A stretch of 64,000 nucleotides of DNA from Mesorhizobium sp. ES1-4 (GCF_020164745.1 NZ_JAIUGV010000004.1:372001-436000), one strand, 5' to 3'. Counted from the stretch's first letter, positions 35,652 through 45,324 are shown. A program made the numbers and translations. Notes: a model not told the origin generated them from the letters alone.

Positions 35652-35899
35652 CGAACCCGGTTTGGCTCAGTTGTCATAGCTCGGGATTGTTCCGCGTCGT
35701 GGCGCAGTTTCAGCGCCGTGATCAGGTTGGTCAGTTTTGCCTTACCGTAAAAACTGTCATGGAACAACTGGTCATGCATGAGCAGGATCAGCTTGCCGGG
35801 CTTGGCGAAGTGGCCGTAAGCGAACAAATGATCGATCTCGCTGACCAGATCTGCCAGGGCAAACCGTAACAATGTCATGGGGCCGCTACCCGTTTCCGA
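35648..35899 (-). pseudogene. Remnant of a polysaccharide deacetylase-type gene (C-terminal fragment)
   Basis: The 76 codons from the ATG at 35878 include LVSEIDHLFAYGHFAKPGKLILLMHDQLF. This looks to me like the C-terminal part of rhizobial polysaccharide deacetylases (PGK-hydrophobic-HDQLF). Seven codons upstream the frame hits a stop, and no NodB-homology catalytic region precedes it; the GGDEF-EAL gene begins soon after. I therefore read it as a truncated remnant rather than an intact 76-aa gene. The family call is from memory and moderately uncertain. Confidence 0.45.
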
Positions 35900-35951
35900 T
35901 CAGGACAGGCCGCAATTTTCACGGCTGCTTGTCAAGGCGGCGGGCCGGCCT

Positions 35952-38024
35952 CTATGCCAGGCTTCCCTTAAGTACCGTCAGCCTGGCTTTCTTCGGCATG
36001 CGGGCGGTCAGCCATTCCAGTGCCTTGTCATGCGGCATCGGGAAAGCGATCGAGTAACCCTGAACCTGGTCGCAGCCGATCGCCATCAGCGAGTCCAGCT
36101 CCGCCTCGGTTTCGGCACCCTCGGCGACGATGGAGATGCCCAGTCCCCGGGCAAGCTCGGTGATGGCGCGTACGATCTTGGAGTTGTCGCCATTTTCATG
36201 AATGTTCTGGACGAAGCGGCGGTCGATCTTGAGCCGGTCGATCTCGTTGGGATTGACGTGGCTCAGCGACGCATAGCCGGTGCCGAAATCATCGAGTTCC
36301 AGATGCACGCCGGCCGCCCTGATGTGCCGCAGCTTCGCCGCGATGCCCGTTTTCTCATCGTCAAGAATGACGGATTCGACGATTTCGAGCGACAGTTTCT
36401 GCGGCGGCAGTCCGGCCTTCTCCAACGTCTGAAACAGAAACGCATCGAAATCGTGCTCGCGCAACTCGGTGCCCGAGACATTGACGGCAAGCCGTCCGAA
36501 GGCAATGCCGGCGCGGTTCCATTCGGCGGCTTCCTTGATCGCCTTGGTGATCACGATGCGGCCGATCTCCGGCATGAAACCGCATTTCTCGGCGACCGGA
36601 ATGAACTCGGCCGGCGAGATCATGCCGCGGTCGGGGTGGTTCCAACGCACGAGGGCCTCAATGCCGCCGATGGTGCCGTCGGTGAGCGAAACCTGCGGCT
36701 GGAAATAGACCTGGAATGCTTTCTCGGAAATGGCGACCTTGATGTCGTGTTCGAGTTGCTTGCGGTAGTCGAGTTCGCGGCGCAGTTCCTCGGAGAAGAA
36801 CGAGAAGTTGCCGCCGCCCATTTTCTTGGCGGAGTAGAGCGCCAGATCGGCATGGACGAGCAGGTCCTGCGCATTGTCCGCGTCGATCGGATAGACGGCG
36901 ATGCCGCCGCTGGCGCCGGGGAGAATGGTGGTGCCCTGGAACACGATCGGCTCGTTGATATGCGCCAGGATGCGCCGAGCCAGCATGTTGATGTCCTCGG
37001 TGCTGCCGGCTCCGTTGAGGATCATTACGAACTCGTCGCCACCGAGCCGCGCGCACATATCCGACGCCCGGCAGGAATCGCGCATGCGCTGTGCCGTCAC
37101 CACCAGCACATAGTCTCCGGCGGCGTGGCCAAGCGTGTCGTTGATCTGCTTGAAGCGGTCGAGGTCGAGTTGAACAACGGCCAGGCGCTCGCGCCGGCGA
37201 TGCGCGCCCTTGATCAGCGTGTCGAAATGGTCGGTCAGGAAGGTGCGGTTGTGCAGGCCGGTCAGGCCGTCATGAACCGCGATGAAAGCCATCGAATTGC
37301 GCGCGTCGACCAGTTCACGTGTCTTGCGCAGGATCGCGTTGGACATCGGCCTGAAGATGAACAGCGCCACCAGCAGAATAACGCCGAGAGTGGCGAAGAA
37401 GAGCGTGCGATGGAGGGCGAGCAGTTTTTCGGAACGCTCGTCGGCATCGGCGCTGATACGTTGTCCGAGCGCGGCATAGCCAGACAAGGTGGCATTGGCG
37501 ACCGAGGCATCGAGATTGACGCGTTCGGCGCTGCCCTTGTAGCCGCCATTGCCGGGATGATTGAGTTGCGATTCAAAGGCCGAGACCAGCCGGTCGCCAT
37601 TGGCGATCAGGCCAACCGAGAAATAGTCGAGATGGAAAGGCTTGGCGAAAAGCACGCTCTCGATCGTCTTCGCATTGAGCTTTGCCGGCGATTCCGGATT
37701 CGCCCCCGTCTGCTTGAGCAGCAGATCGTAGTTTGTCTCGAACTCCGCCGTAGCCTGCTTCAGCGCACTGACCAGTGCCGGCTGCTTGTCGCGCGAAGCG
37801 GCGCCCGTTGCGCTGGCGAGGAAGACGATGCGCTGCGACAACGTCTTCTGCGTTCCGACGATGTCGAGCAAGGTGTTGTTGTGCTGCTGCGTCGCCATCG
37901 TCTGCTGCAGCAGGACGAAGGAAGCCGCCACCATGGCGGCGATGATCAGCAGCGCCAGCCAATAGCCAGCCTTGATCAGCAGTATGAGCTTGCCTGAAAC
38001 GGTGTGCACCGGCTGCTGCGACAT
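35952..38024 (-). CDS. Membrane-anchored diguanylate cyclase/phosphodiesterase (GGDEF-EAL)
   Basis: The 690-aa inner-membrane protein has two transmembrane helices (about residues 14-40 and 205-225) flanking a periplasmic sensor region of about 165 residues. A GGDEF domain (RLGGDEF intact, with an RxxD I-site, RASD, five residues before it) and an EAL domain follow. The EAL residues look complete: EALVRW, NVSG, LEIVES, LELDDFGTGYASL, LKIDRRFV and QGYSIAFP. It may both make and degrade cyclic di-GMP. An upstream in-frame extension of 57 codons lacks domain character. It stands alone beside a deacetylase remnant. Confidence 0.92.
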   Translation of the reverse strand: MSQQPVHTVSGKLILLIKAGYWLALLIIAAMVAASFVLLQQTMATQQHNNTLLDIVGTQKTLSQRIVFLASATGAASRDKQPALVSALKQATAEFETNYDLLLKQTGANPESPAKLNAKTIESVLFAKPFHLDYFSVGLIANGDRLVSAFESQLNHPGNGGYKGSAERVNLDASVANATLSGYAALGQRISADADERSEKLLALHRTLFFATLGVILLVALFIFRPMSNAILRKTRELVDARNSMAFIAVHDGLTGLHNRTFLTDHFDTLIKGAHRRRERLAVVQLDLDRFKQINDTLGHAAGDYVLVVTAQRMRDSCRASDMCARLGGDEFVMILNGAGSTEDINMLARRILAHINEPIVFQGTTILPGASGGIAVYPIDADNAQDLLVHADLALYSAKKMGGGNFSFFSEELRRELDYRKQLEHDIKVAISEKAFQVYFQPQVSLTDGTIGGIEALVRWNHPDRGMISPAEFIPVAEKCGFMPEIGRIVITKAIKEAAEWNRAGIAFGRLAVNVSGTELREHDFDAFLFQTLEKAGLPPQKLSLEIVESVILDDEKTGIAAKLRHIRAAGVHLELDDFGTGYASLSHVNPNEIDRLKIDRRFVQNIHENGDNSKIVRAITELARGLGISIVAEGAETEAELDSLMAIGCDQVQGYSIAFPMPHDKALEWLTARMPKKARLTVLKGSLA

Positions 38025-38329
38025 GTTGGGGGGCGGCCTCTCGCCAACGGATTTTTGTGTGGGCACTATTGAACAGCAAACGTTAACAGGACTGGAAGTC
38101 GACCGCCGGCCTACAAGGAGCACACGCGGAAAGATCACGAAATGGTTATCGGGTTCTTTCGCGGCCGGTCTGCATTTGAGCCTTCGTCGGTCCATACGTC
38201 CCGGCGGTCACTTGGGGCAGTGTCCTGGCATCCGGCTGATGCTGCCCGGCCACCCGATCCGGTCGCTTTTGCGATGGATTTTTTACGCGGGCGGGACGAC
38301 AGTCTGCCCACGTCAAACGAGGCCCGACC
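38025..38329. other. 305-bp intergenic region between the GGDEF-EAL gene and kbl
   Basis: This divergent region must hold promoters for both neighbours. I see no strong hairpin, no convincing consensus promoter and no credible small gene; the 63-codon frame just before kbl lacks recognisable features. Only a short dyad GCATC-N5-GATGC around 38230-38245 stands out, and it is too small to interpret. Confidence 0.5.
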
Positions 38330-39517
38330 ATGACCGCAGCATTTCTCTCCCATATCGACAGCGAGCTTGCGGGGCTGAAATCCGCCGGCCTTTACAAGTC
38401 CGAGCGGGTGATTTCCTCGATGCAGTCGGCCGAAATCGAGGTCGGCGGCGAGAAAGTGCTGAATTTTTGCGCCAACAACTATCTCGGCCTCGCCGACAGC
38501 ACCGATCTGCGAACAGCGGCCAAGCAGGCGCTCGACAGGTACGGCTACGGCATGGCCTCCGTGCGCTTCATCTGCGGCACGCAGGAGGAGCACAAGCAGC
38601 TCGAGGCGACGATTTCCTCTTTCCTGGGCATGGAAGATACAATTCTCTACGGCTCCTGCTTCGATGCCAATGGCGGCTTGTTCGAGACCCTGCTTGGCGA
38701 GGAAGACGCAATCATTTCGGATGCGCTGAACCACGCCTCGATCATCGACGGCGTCCGGCTGTCGAAGGCCAGACGCTTCCGTTACGCCAACAACGACATG
38801 GCCGATCTCGAGGCGCGATTGAAGGAAGCGAAGGATTGCCGTTTCCGCCTGATCGCCACCGACGGCGTGTTTTCCATGGATGGCATCATCGCCAATCTCA
38901 GGGGTGTCTGCGATCTCGCCGAGAAATACGATGCGATGGTCATGGTCGACGACAGTCATGCTGTCGGCTTCGTCGGCCGGAACGGCCGCGGTTCGGCGGA
39001 ACATTGCGGTGTCGAGGGTAGGGTGGACATCATCACCGGGACGCTTGGCAAGGCGCTCGGCGGTGCCTCGGGGGGCTACACCTCCGGCAAGAGGCAGGTG
39101 GTCGACTGGCTTCGCCAGCGTTCGCGGCCTTATCTCTTTTCCAACACGCTGATGCCGGCGATTGCCGGCGCCTCGATCAAGGTGTTCGAGCTGATCCGCA
39201 ATGGCGATGCCTTGCGCGAGCGCCTATATGCCAACGCAACACGGTTCAGGTCCCGGATGGGCAAGCTCGGCTTTACGCTGGCAGGGGCGGATCATCCGAT
39301 CATACCGGTGATGCTCGGTGACGCGACTTTGGCGCAGGAGATGGCCGCACGCATGCTGAAGCGTGGCATCTACGTCATCGGCTTTTCCTTTCCGGTCGTG
39401 CCGAAGGGCCAGGCGCGCATCCGCACCCAAATGTCGGCGGCGCATTCCAGCGCGGACATCGACCGCGCGGTGGAGGCATTCGGTGCGGTCGGCAAGGAAT
39501 TGGGCGTGATTTCCTGA
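38330..39517 (+). CDS. kbl: Glycine C-acetyltransferase (2-amino-3-ketobutyrate CoA ligase)
   Basis: Kbl cleaves 2-amino-3-ketobutyrate with CoA to glycine and acetyl-CoA, the second step of threonine degradation. The 395-aa PLP enzyme of the alpha-oxoamine synthase family has [12 protein letters not shown] near the N-terminus, [11 protein letters not shown], and the PLP lysine in [17 protein letters not shown] precedes the ATG. tdh follows after 52 bases in the same direction, completing the two-step pathway. Confidence 0.95.
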   Translation: MTAAFLSHIDSELAGLKSAGLYKSERVISSMQSAEIEVGGEKVLNFCANNYLGLADSTDLRTAAKQALDRYGYGMASVRFICGTQEEHKQLEATISSFLGMEDTILYGSCFDANGGLFETLLGEEDAIISDALNHASIIDGVRLSKARRFRYANNDMADLEARLKEAKDCRFRLIATDGVFSMDGIIANLRGVCDLAEKYDAMVMVDDSHAVGFVGRNGRGSAEHCGVEGRVDIITGTLGKALGGASGGYTSGKRQVVDWLRQRSRPYLFSNTLMPAIAGASIKVFELIRNGDALRERLYANATRFRSRMGKLGFTLAGADHPIIPVMLGDATLAQEMAARMLKRGIYVIGFSFPVVPKGQARIRTQMSAAHSSADIDRAVEAFGAVGKELGVIS

Positions 39518-39569
39518 ACGGCCGGCGCCGAAAAGCGATTCCGGATCAAGAGATTCAAGGGACAAAAGA

Positions 39570-40604
39570 ATGTCGAACATGATGAAGGCGCTGGTGAAGG
39601 CCAAGGCCGAGCCGGGCATCTGGATGGAAGAGGTGCCGGTGCCGGAGATCGGCCCCAACGACGTGCTGATCAAGGTCAAGAAGACCGCGATCTGCGGCAC
39701 CGACGTGCATATCTACAATTGGGACCAGTGGGCGCAAAAGACGGTGCCGGTGCCGATGGTCACCGGCCATGAATTCGTCGGCACCGTCGCCGATTTCGGC
39801 GCTGCGGTCACCGAATACAAGGTTGGCCAGCGCGTGTCGGGCGAGGGCCACATCGTCTGCGGCCATTGCCGCAATTGCCGTGCGGGCAGGGGACATCTGT
39901 GCCGCAACACGCTGGGCGTCGGCGTCAACCGTCCCGGCGCTTTCGGCGAGTATCTGGCGATCCCGCAGCACAACGTCGTGCCAATTCCCGACGATGTTCC
40001 GGACGAGATCGCCGCTATCTTCGATCCCCTGGGCAATGCCGTCCACACCGCCTTGTCCTTCGACCTTGTCGGCGAGGACGTGCTGGTCACCGGCGCCGGG
40101 CCGATCGGCATCATGGGCGCGCTGGTGGCGCAGTGCGTCGGCGCCCGCAAGGTTGTCATCACCGACATCAATCCGGTGCGGCTGGCGCTGGCGAAAAAGC
40201 TCGGCGTCCAGCATGTCGTCGACGCCTCGAAGGAAAAGCTGCGCGATGTCATGCCGGCGCTCGGCATGACCGAGGGGTTTGACGTCGGGCTGGAAATGTC
40301 AGGCGCCGCGCCCGCCTTCCGTGACATGATCGACACCATGAACAATGGCGGCAAGATCGCCATCCTCGGCATCGCGCCGACCGGCTTCGAGATCGACTGG
40401 AACAAGGTCATCTTCAAGATGCTGCACCTGAAGGGCATCTACGGTCGCGAGATGTTCGAGACCTGGTACAAGATGATCGCGTTGGTACAGGGTCCGCTGG
40501 ATGTAACCGGGCTGATCACGCACCGCATAGGTATCGACGATTTCCAGGTCGGGTTTGACGCGATGCGAAGCGGCAGTTCCGGCAAGGTGGTGATGGACTG
40601 GTAG
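39570..40604 (+). CDS. tdh: L-threonine 3-dehydrogenase
   Basis: Tdh oxidises threonine to 2-amino-3-ketobutyrate with NAD. The 344-aa zinc-dependent medium-chain dehydrogenase has the catalytic zinc ligands in AICGTDVH and GHEFVG, a structural-zinc lobe with four cysteines ([15 protein letters not shown]), and the NAD site [20 protein letters not shown] precedes the ATG. It forms an operon with kbl and converges with the MarR regulator of the homogentisate block. Confidence 0.95.
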   Translation: MSNMMKALVKAKAEPGIWMEEVPVPEIGPNDVLIKVKKTAICGTDVHIYNWDQWAQKTVPVPMVTGHEFVGTVADFGAAVTEYKVGQRVSGEGHIVCGHCRNCRAGRGHLCRNTLGVGVNRPGAFGEYLAIPQHNVVPIPDDVPDEIAAIFDPLGNAVHTALSFDLVGEDVLVTGAGPIGIMGALVAQCVGARKVVITDINPVRLALAKKLGVQHVVDASKEKLRDVMPALGMTEGFDVGLEMSGAAPAFRDMIDTMNNGGKIAILGIAPTGFEIDWNKVIFKMLHLKGIYGREMFETWYKMIALVQGPLDVTGLITHRIGIDDFQVGFDAMRSGSSGKVVMDW

Positions 40605-40626
40605 CCATCCTTTGAGCGCTGTCCCG

Positions 40627-41085
40627 CTAAGGTCCATTCTTATCCGACGTCAAACCACTCTCCAGCGCAGCCAATCCGCGAGCAATCGACCCGCGCTCGC
40701 CGACACTCAGCTTTGCCAGCAATTCCCTTTCAAAAGCCTTGGCCAGCGGCACCATCTCGCGATAGGCAGCAAGCCCGGCCTTGGTCAGCGTCAGGTGCTC
40801 GACGCGGCGGTCGTCCTCGTCGGGAGTTCGCACCAGCCAGCGGCGGCGTTCCAACTCGGCCACCGCCCGCGAAACCTTGGTCTTGTGCATGGCCGATTGT
40901 TCGCCAAGCGCGGTTGCGGTCATGGTGCCCCGCTGCCCCAATCCCGATAACGTGCGCCATTCGGGCCGGGTCAGGCCATGGCGATCCTTATAGACCTTGG
41001 AGAATTCGCGGCTGACGGCATCGGCAAGCCGGTAGAGCCGGTAGGGCAGAAAGCTTTCGAGTTCGAGAATGTCCATTGTCCGCAT
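40627..41085 (-). CDS. MarR-family regulator of the homogentisate operon (probable HmgR-type)
   Basis: The 152-aa winged-helix protein (LTRPEWRTLSGLGQRG, MHKTKVSRAVAELERRRWL, wing RTPDEDDRRVEHLTLT) diverges from hmgA with only 76 bases between them, which contain an inverted repeat. Divergence and spacing make it the likely local repressor of homogentisate catabolism. The start is the ATG at 41085; a second ATG lies three codons later. The inducer is presumably homogentisate or a pathway acid; this is inference. Confidence 0.85.
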   Translation of the reverse strand: MRTMDILELESFLPYRLYRLADAVSREFSKVYKDRHGLTRPEWRTLSGLGQRGTMTATALGEQSAMHKTKVSRAVAELERRRWLVRTPDEDDRRVEHLTLTKAGLAAYREMVPLAKAFERELLAKLSVGERGSIARGLAALESGLTSDKNGP

Positions 41086-41106
41086 CCGGAAGACGGGCGA
41101 TTGATA

Positions 41107-41135
41107 GTTACATTTTCGATGGCTACAAATGAAAC
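41107..41135. promoter_or_regulatory. Candidate operator between the MarR gene and hmgA
   Basis: GTTACATTT (41107-41115) and AAATGAAAC (41127-41135) are inverted repeats matching at 8 of 9 positions with an 11-bp spacer. They lie between the divergent MarR regulator and hmgA, 26 bases before the hmgA start. The position suits repression of hmgA by the adjacent MarR protein. Confidence 0.4.
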
Positions 41136-41161
41136 CAGTTTGGTCAATCCGGGAGGACGCG

Positions 41162-42475
41162 ATGGCCTTTTCTTACATGCCAGGTTTCGGCAACGATTTT
41201 GAGACCGAGACGCTGCCCGGTTCCCTGCCGCAGGGGCGCAACTCACCGCAGCGGCCGGCCTACGGCCTCTATGCCGAACAGCTTTCCGGTTCGCCCTTCA
41301 CCGCGCCGCGCGGCACCAATGAACGCTCCTGGCTCTATCGCATCCGGCCGAGCGTCAAACACACGGGCCGGTTCAAGGCGGCAAACTATCCTCTGTGGAA
41401 GACCGCACCCAATGTCGGCGATCATGAACTGGCGCTCGGGCAGTACCGTTGGAATCCGGTGCCGATGCCGAAGGAGCCGACCGATTTCATCCAGGGCATG
41501 CGCTCGATTACCACGGCCGGCGACGTGCTTGGACAGACCGGCATGGCAGCCCATGTCTATGTCGCCAACATATCGATGGCTGATGATCATTTCTTCAATG
41601 CCGACGGTGAATTGCTTGTGGTGCCGCAGGTCGGCAGCTTGCGCTTCGTCACAGAGATGGGCGTCATCGAGCTTCGGCCAGGTGAGATTGCCGTGCTGCC
41701 GCGCGGCCTCGTCTTCAAGGTCGAACTGGTCGACGCCGAGGTGCGCGGCTATGTCTGCGAGAACTACGGCGCCAAGCTGACGCTGCCTGACCGCGGCCCG
41801 ATCGGCGCCAATTGCCTGGCCAATCCGCGTGATTTCAAGACGCCCTGCGCCTGGTTCGAGGAGAAGGAAACGCCGTGCCGGCTGATCGTCAAATGGTGCG
41901 GCAACTTCCACGTCACCGAGATCGGCCATTCGCCGCTCGACGTTGTCGCCTGGCATGGCAACTACGCGCCCTATAAATATGATCTGGCGACCTTTTCGCC
42001 CGTCGGCGCGCTGCTGTTCGATCATCCGGACCCGTCGATCTTCACTGTGCTGACGGCGCCGAGCGGCGAGGAAGGCACGGCCAACATCGACTTCGTCATC
42101 TTCCCGCCCCGCTGGCTGGTGGCCGAGGATACGTTCCGGCCGCCCTGGTATCATCGCAACATCATGAGCGAGTTCATGGGCCTGATCCACGGGCAGTACG
42201 ATGCCAAGGAGGAAGGCTTCGTGCCCGGTGGCATCAGCCTGCACAATCTGATGCTGGCCCACGGGCCGGACGCGCCTGGCTTCGAAAAGGCCTCGCGCGC
42301 GGACTTGAAACCGGTCAAGCTCGACAACACCATGGCCTTCATGTTCGAGACCCGCTTTCCGCAGATGCTGACCCGCTTCGGCGCCGAACTGGAAACCCGG
42401 CAGGACAATTACATCGATTGCTGGGCCGACCTGAAGAAACGCTTCAACGGCACCCCAGAGGGCGACTGGTCTTGA
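41162..42475 (+). CDS. hmgA: Homogentisate 1,2-dioxygenase
   Basis: HmgA opens the homogentisate ring to maleylacetoacetate using Fe(II) and O2. The 437-aa product starts [16 protein letters not shown] and has the iron-binding region [20 protein letters not shown], with a further ligand-bearing stretch [15 protein letters not shown]. Length and motifs fit the family closely. GGGAGGAC precedes the ATG; an in-frame upstream start is not needed. It begins a four-gene rightward set. Confidence 0.96.
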   Translation: MAFSYMPGFGNDFETETLPGSLPQGRNSPQRPAYGLYAEQLSGSPFTAPRGTNERSWLYRIRPSVKHTGRFKAANYPLWKTAPNVGDHELALGQYRWNPVPMPKEPTDFIQGMRSITTAGDVLGQTGMAAHVYVANISMADDHFFNADGELLVVPQVGSLRFVTEMGVIELRPGEIAVLPRGLVFKVELVDAEVRGYVCENYGAKLTLPDRGPIGANCLANPRDFKTPCAWFEEKETPCRLIVKWCGNFHVTEIGHSPLDVVAWHGNYAPYKYDLATFSPVGALLFDHPDPSIFTVLTAPSGEEGTANIDFVIFPPRWLVAEDTFRPPWYHRNIMSEFMGLIHGQYDAKEEGFVPGGISLHNLMLAHGPDAPGFEKASRADLKPVKLDNTMAFMFETRFPQMLTRFGAELETRQDNYIDCWADLKKRFNGTPEGDWS

Positions 42476-42486
42476 CGGGCGAACCA

Positions 42487-43374
42487 ATGCCGGATCGGCT
42501 GGTGTTGCTGGGCTCGAAAGGCGGGCCGGCGCTGCGGCCCGGCGGGCCATGGCCGAGTTCGTCGCTGCTCGAGATCGATGGGCGGACGATTGTTGTGGAT
42601 TGCGGGCTCGGCGTGACGCGCGGTCTGGTCGATGCAGGTGTCAGCCTGAAGGCGCTCGACCTGATCTTCATCACGCATTTGCATTCCGACCACGTGCTGG
42701 AACTGGGTCCCCTGATCCACACCGCCTGGACGGCGGGGCTGGCGACGCCGGTCACCGTGTTCGGCCCGCCCGGGGTCGGCCACTACTGGCGGCGCTTTTG
42801 TCAGGCGATGGAGTTCGACATCGAGATACGCATCGTCGACGAGGGCCGGCCCGATATTCGCGAGCTGGTTTCGGTCGACGAATTCGGCGAAGGCGATGTG
42901 GTCGAGCAGCGCGGCCTGAAGGTGACGGCGCTGCGTGTCGATCATCCGCCGGTGACCGACTGCTTTGCCCTGCGTTTCGAGCATGGCGGCAAGAGCGTGG
43001 TGTTCTCGGCCGACACGGCCTTCTTTCCACCGCTCGCCGATTTCGCCGAAGGTGCCGATATCCTCGTCCATGAAGCCATGCTGGAAGAAGGCATCGAGCG
43101 GCTGGTTGCCAGGACCGGTAATGGCGCGCGGCTGAAGGAACATCTGCTCGCCAGCCACAGCTTTGCCGAAGAGGCCGGACGCACCGCCAGCGATGCCGGC
43201 GTGAAGCGGCTGGTGCTCAACCATCTCATTCCAGCCGACGACGCCGGGATCGGCGAAGCGGACTGGGTCGCCGCTGTCAGGAAAACATGGGCAGGCGACT
43301 TGACGATCGCCCGCGACGGCCTTGTTGTGAAATTAAGCGGCGGGAAAGCCGCACAAGGAGAGGGAACCGCATGA
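42487..43374 (+). CDS. MBL-fold metallohydrolase (RNase Z-like subgroup)
   Basis: The 295-aa product has the metallo-beta-lactamase zinc motif THLHSDHVLEL and the downstream ligands in DHPPVTDCFALRF, SADTAF and VLNHLIP. ATG at 42487 is used; a TTG at 42472 overlapping the hmgA stop, with GAGGG upstream, is a real alternative. Its own stop overlaps the start of the fumarylacetoacetate hydrolase gene (ATGA). It is locked into the homogentisate operon, yet no MBL enzyme belongs to the textbook pathway; thioester or lactone hydrolysis is possible. Substrate unknown. Confidence 0.85.
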   Translation: MPDRLVLLGSKGGPALRPGGPWPSSSLLEIDGRTIVVDCGLGVTRGLVDAGVSLKALDLIFITHLHSDHVLELGPLIHTAWTAGLATPVTVFGPPGVGHYWRRFCQAMEFDIEIRIVDEGRPDIRELVSVDEFGEGDVVEQRGLKVTALRVDHPPVTDCFALRFEHGGKSVVFSADTAFFPPLADFAEGADILVHEAMLEEGIERLVARTGNGARLKEHLLASHSFAEEAGRTASDAGVKRLVLNHLIPADDAGIGEADWVAAVRKTWAGDLTIARDGLVVKLSGGKAAQGEGTA

Positions 43375-44384
43375 AGCTTGCCACACTGAAGGACGGAACG
43401 CGCGACGGGAAACTCGTCGTCGTGTCGCGCGACCTGACGCAATACACCGACGCCTCGTTTCTGGCGCGCACGCTGCAGGCGGCACTCGACGACTGGCGCA
43501 GGATTTCGCCGCATCTCACGACAATCGCGGAATCGCTGGAGAACAATGCCATGCCGGCGGCCCGCTTTCACGAGCACGACGCGCATTCGCCGCTGCCGCG
43601 CGCCTTTCAATGGGCCGACGGATCGGCCTATGTGAATCATGTCGAGCTGGTGCGGAAAGCGCGTGGCGCCGAGATGCCGGCGAGCTTCTGGACCGACCCG
43701 CTGATCTACCAGGGAGGCTCGGATTCCTTCGTCGCACCACGCGATCCGATCCGCATGGCTGACGAAGCTTACGGCATCGACATGGAGGCGGAAGTGGCCG
43801 TCATCGTCGACGATGTGCCGATGGGCGCCAGCCTCGACGAGGCGCGCGCCGCGATCCGGCTGATCGTGCTGGTCAACGACGTCACCTTGCGCGCGCTGAC
43901 TGGATCGGAACTGGCCAAGGGCTTCGGCTTCTTCCAGTCGAAACCGTCCTCCGCCTTCTCTCCGGTCGCCGTGACTCCGGATGAGCTGGGCGACGCCTGG
44001 GACGGCGGCAAGGTCGACCTGCCCCTGCTTGCGGATATCAACGGCAAGCCGTTCGGCCGTGCCAATGCCGGCGTCGACATGACCTTCGATTTCCCGGCGC
44101 TGATCGTGCATGCCGCCCGGACAAGGCCACTGGTATCAGGCACCATTATCGGCTCGGGCACCGTATCCAACAAGCTCGACGGCGGGCCAGGCAAGCCCAT
44201 CTCGGCGGGCGGCGCTGGCTATTCCTGCATTGCAGAACTGCGCATGATCGAGACCATCGAGAGCGGTGAGCCGAAAACGCCGTTCCTGCGCTTCGGCGAC
44301 ACGGTACGCATCGAGATGAAGGACAAGGCCGGGCATTCGATCTTCGGCGCCATCGAGCAGGAGGTCGAGAAGTACGAGGGATAG
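43371..44384 (+). CDS. Fumarylacetoacetate hydrolase family protein
   Basis: Its likely role is cleavage of fumarylacetoacetate to fumarate and acetoacetate, the last step of tyrosine degradation. The 337-aa product has the FAH-fold metal ligands around IDMEAEVAVIVDD and the core LIVLVNDVTLRAL and SGTIIGSGTVSNK. It is the shorter bacterial form rather than the 420-aa eukaryotic type. AAGGAGAGGG precedes the ATG, which overlaps the MBL gene stop. Operon position after hmgA supports the assignment. Confidence 0.9.
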   Translation: MKLATLKDGTRDGKLVVVSRDLTQYTDASFLARTLQAALDDWRRISPHLTTIAESLENNAMPAARFHEHDAHSPLPRAFQWADGSAYVNHVELVRKARGAEMPASFWTDPLIYQGGSDSFVAPRDPIRMADEAYGIDMEAEVAVIVDDVPMGASLDEARAAIRLIVLVNDVTLRALTGSELAKGFGFFQSKPSSAFSPVAVTPDELGDAWDGGKVDLPLLADINGKPFGRANAGVDMTFDFPALIVHAARTRPLVSGTIIGSGTVSNKLDGGPGKPISAGGAGYSCIAELRMIETIESGEPKTPFLRFGDTVRIEMKDKAGHSIFGAIEQEVEKYEG

Positions 44385-44407
44385 TTACGAGAGGTTGAGG
44401 CTCATTG

Positions 44408-44944
44408 ATGAACCTTCTGAATCACCTGCGCCGCATGGCCGGCAACAATCTTTGGTCGAACGACCGGCTCTATCGCGCCGTACTGTCACTCCAGCCAGGC
44501 GAATTCGAGGCTCAACGAACCAGCTTCTTTCCGTCGATCAAGGAGACGCTCAACCACATACTGGCGGTCGACCGTCTCTATCTCGATTTCCTGGAAGAAG
44601 GCGGCGTAGGGGCCGCAGCCTACGACGATTTCGTGCCGTTCGAGGATCCCGCGAAATTAGCGGCGGCGCAGGCCGATTTCGATCGCAGGCTCATTGCTTT
44701 CTGTGATGGGTTGTCGGAGGTCGATCTCGACCGCCGTGTCATCACCGACCGGCGCGAGGACGGCATCATCCCGGAAAAGATTGGCAACATCCTCGCCCAT
44801 GTCTTCCTGCACGACATCCATCATCGCGGCCAGGTACATGCCATGTTGTCCGGAACCTCGGTCGCGCCGCCGCAGCTCGACGAGTTCCTGCTCGATTACG
44901 ATGCGAAGCTGAGGGAAAAAGAGGTCGAGCGGCTGGGGTTGTGA
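44408..44944 (+). CDS. DinB-family protein, candidate thiol-dependent isomerase of the homogentisate operon
   Basis: The 178-aa four-helix protein has the DinB metal-ligand histidines: one in LNHILAVD (about residue 51) and the pair in FLHDIHHRGQVHAM (about 136-145). The DinB superfamily includes mycothiol-dependent maleylpyruvate isomerase and bacillithiol transferases. It lies 23 bases after the fumarylacetoacetate hydrolase gene, where a maleylacetoacetate isomerase would be expected; no GST-type MaiA is present in the window. That it fills this step is my hypothesis. ATG at 44408 is chosen over TTG at 44405. Confidence 0.82.
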   Translation: MNLLNHLRRMAGNNLWSNDRLYRAVLSLQPGEFEAQRTSFFPSIKETLNHILAVDRLYLDFLEEGGVGAAAYDDFVPFEDPAKLAAAQADFDRRLIAFCDGLSEVDLDRRVITDRREDGIIPEKIGNILAHVFLHDIHHRGQVHAMLSGTSVAPPQLDEFLLDYDAKLREKEVERLGL

Positions 44945-44949
44945 ATCGA

Positions 44950-45324
44950 TCAGGCCATCGCGACGTCATAGGCTGAAAAATGACGATCCGAGGAGACCAA
45001 TGTCAGGCCCTCGATTTGAGCTTGTGCGATGAGCAGACGATCAAAGGGATCGCGATGATGAAGCGGCAGATGCTCCAGTCTCGCTGCGTGTAATTCATTC
45101 ACGCTGAGAATTGGAATCCCGTTCGATCGCAAGATCTCCACGACGTCGCTATTGAGCGCGATCTTGCCAAGCGATTTTTTAATGGCGATTTCCGCCACGG
45201 AGACGGCACTGACGATCACCTCCTCACCAGCAAGAAAGATGTCGCGATGGCGATCGGAAAGACGTGAATCCGCGTTGAGTACCCAAAGCAGAATATGGGT
45301 ATCAACCAGATATTTGCGGCTCAT
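44950..45324 (-). CDS. PIN-domain toxin of a type II toxin-antitoxin pair (VapC-like)
   Basis: The 124-aa PIN-domain ribonuclease has its acidic residues in place: D8 (LVDTHILLW), the glutamate in AVSVAEIAIKK, and the C-terminal aspartates in DPFDRLLIAQAQ and SSDRHF. The start overlaps the antitoxin stop by 4 bases (ATGA), the usual arrangement for coupled expression. It is convergent with the DinB gene. The target RNA is unknown. Confidence 0.9.
   Translation of the reverse strand: MSRKYLVDTHILLWVLNADSRLSDRHRDIFLAGEEVIVSAVSVAEIAIKKSLGKIALNSDVVEILRSNGIPILSVNELHAARLEHLPLHHRDPFDRLLIAQAQIEGLTLVSSDRHFSAYDVAMA

Noticed and set aside
35877..37997. 706-codon plus-strand frame opposite the GGDEF-EAL gene
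   Set aside because: The minus strand encodes complete GGDEF and EAL motifs; the plus-strand product has no known features.
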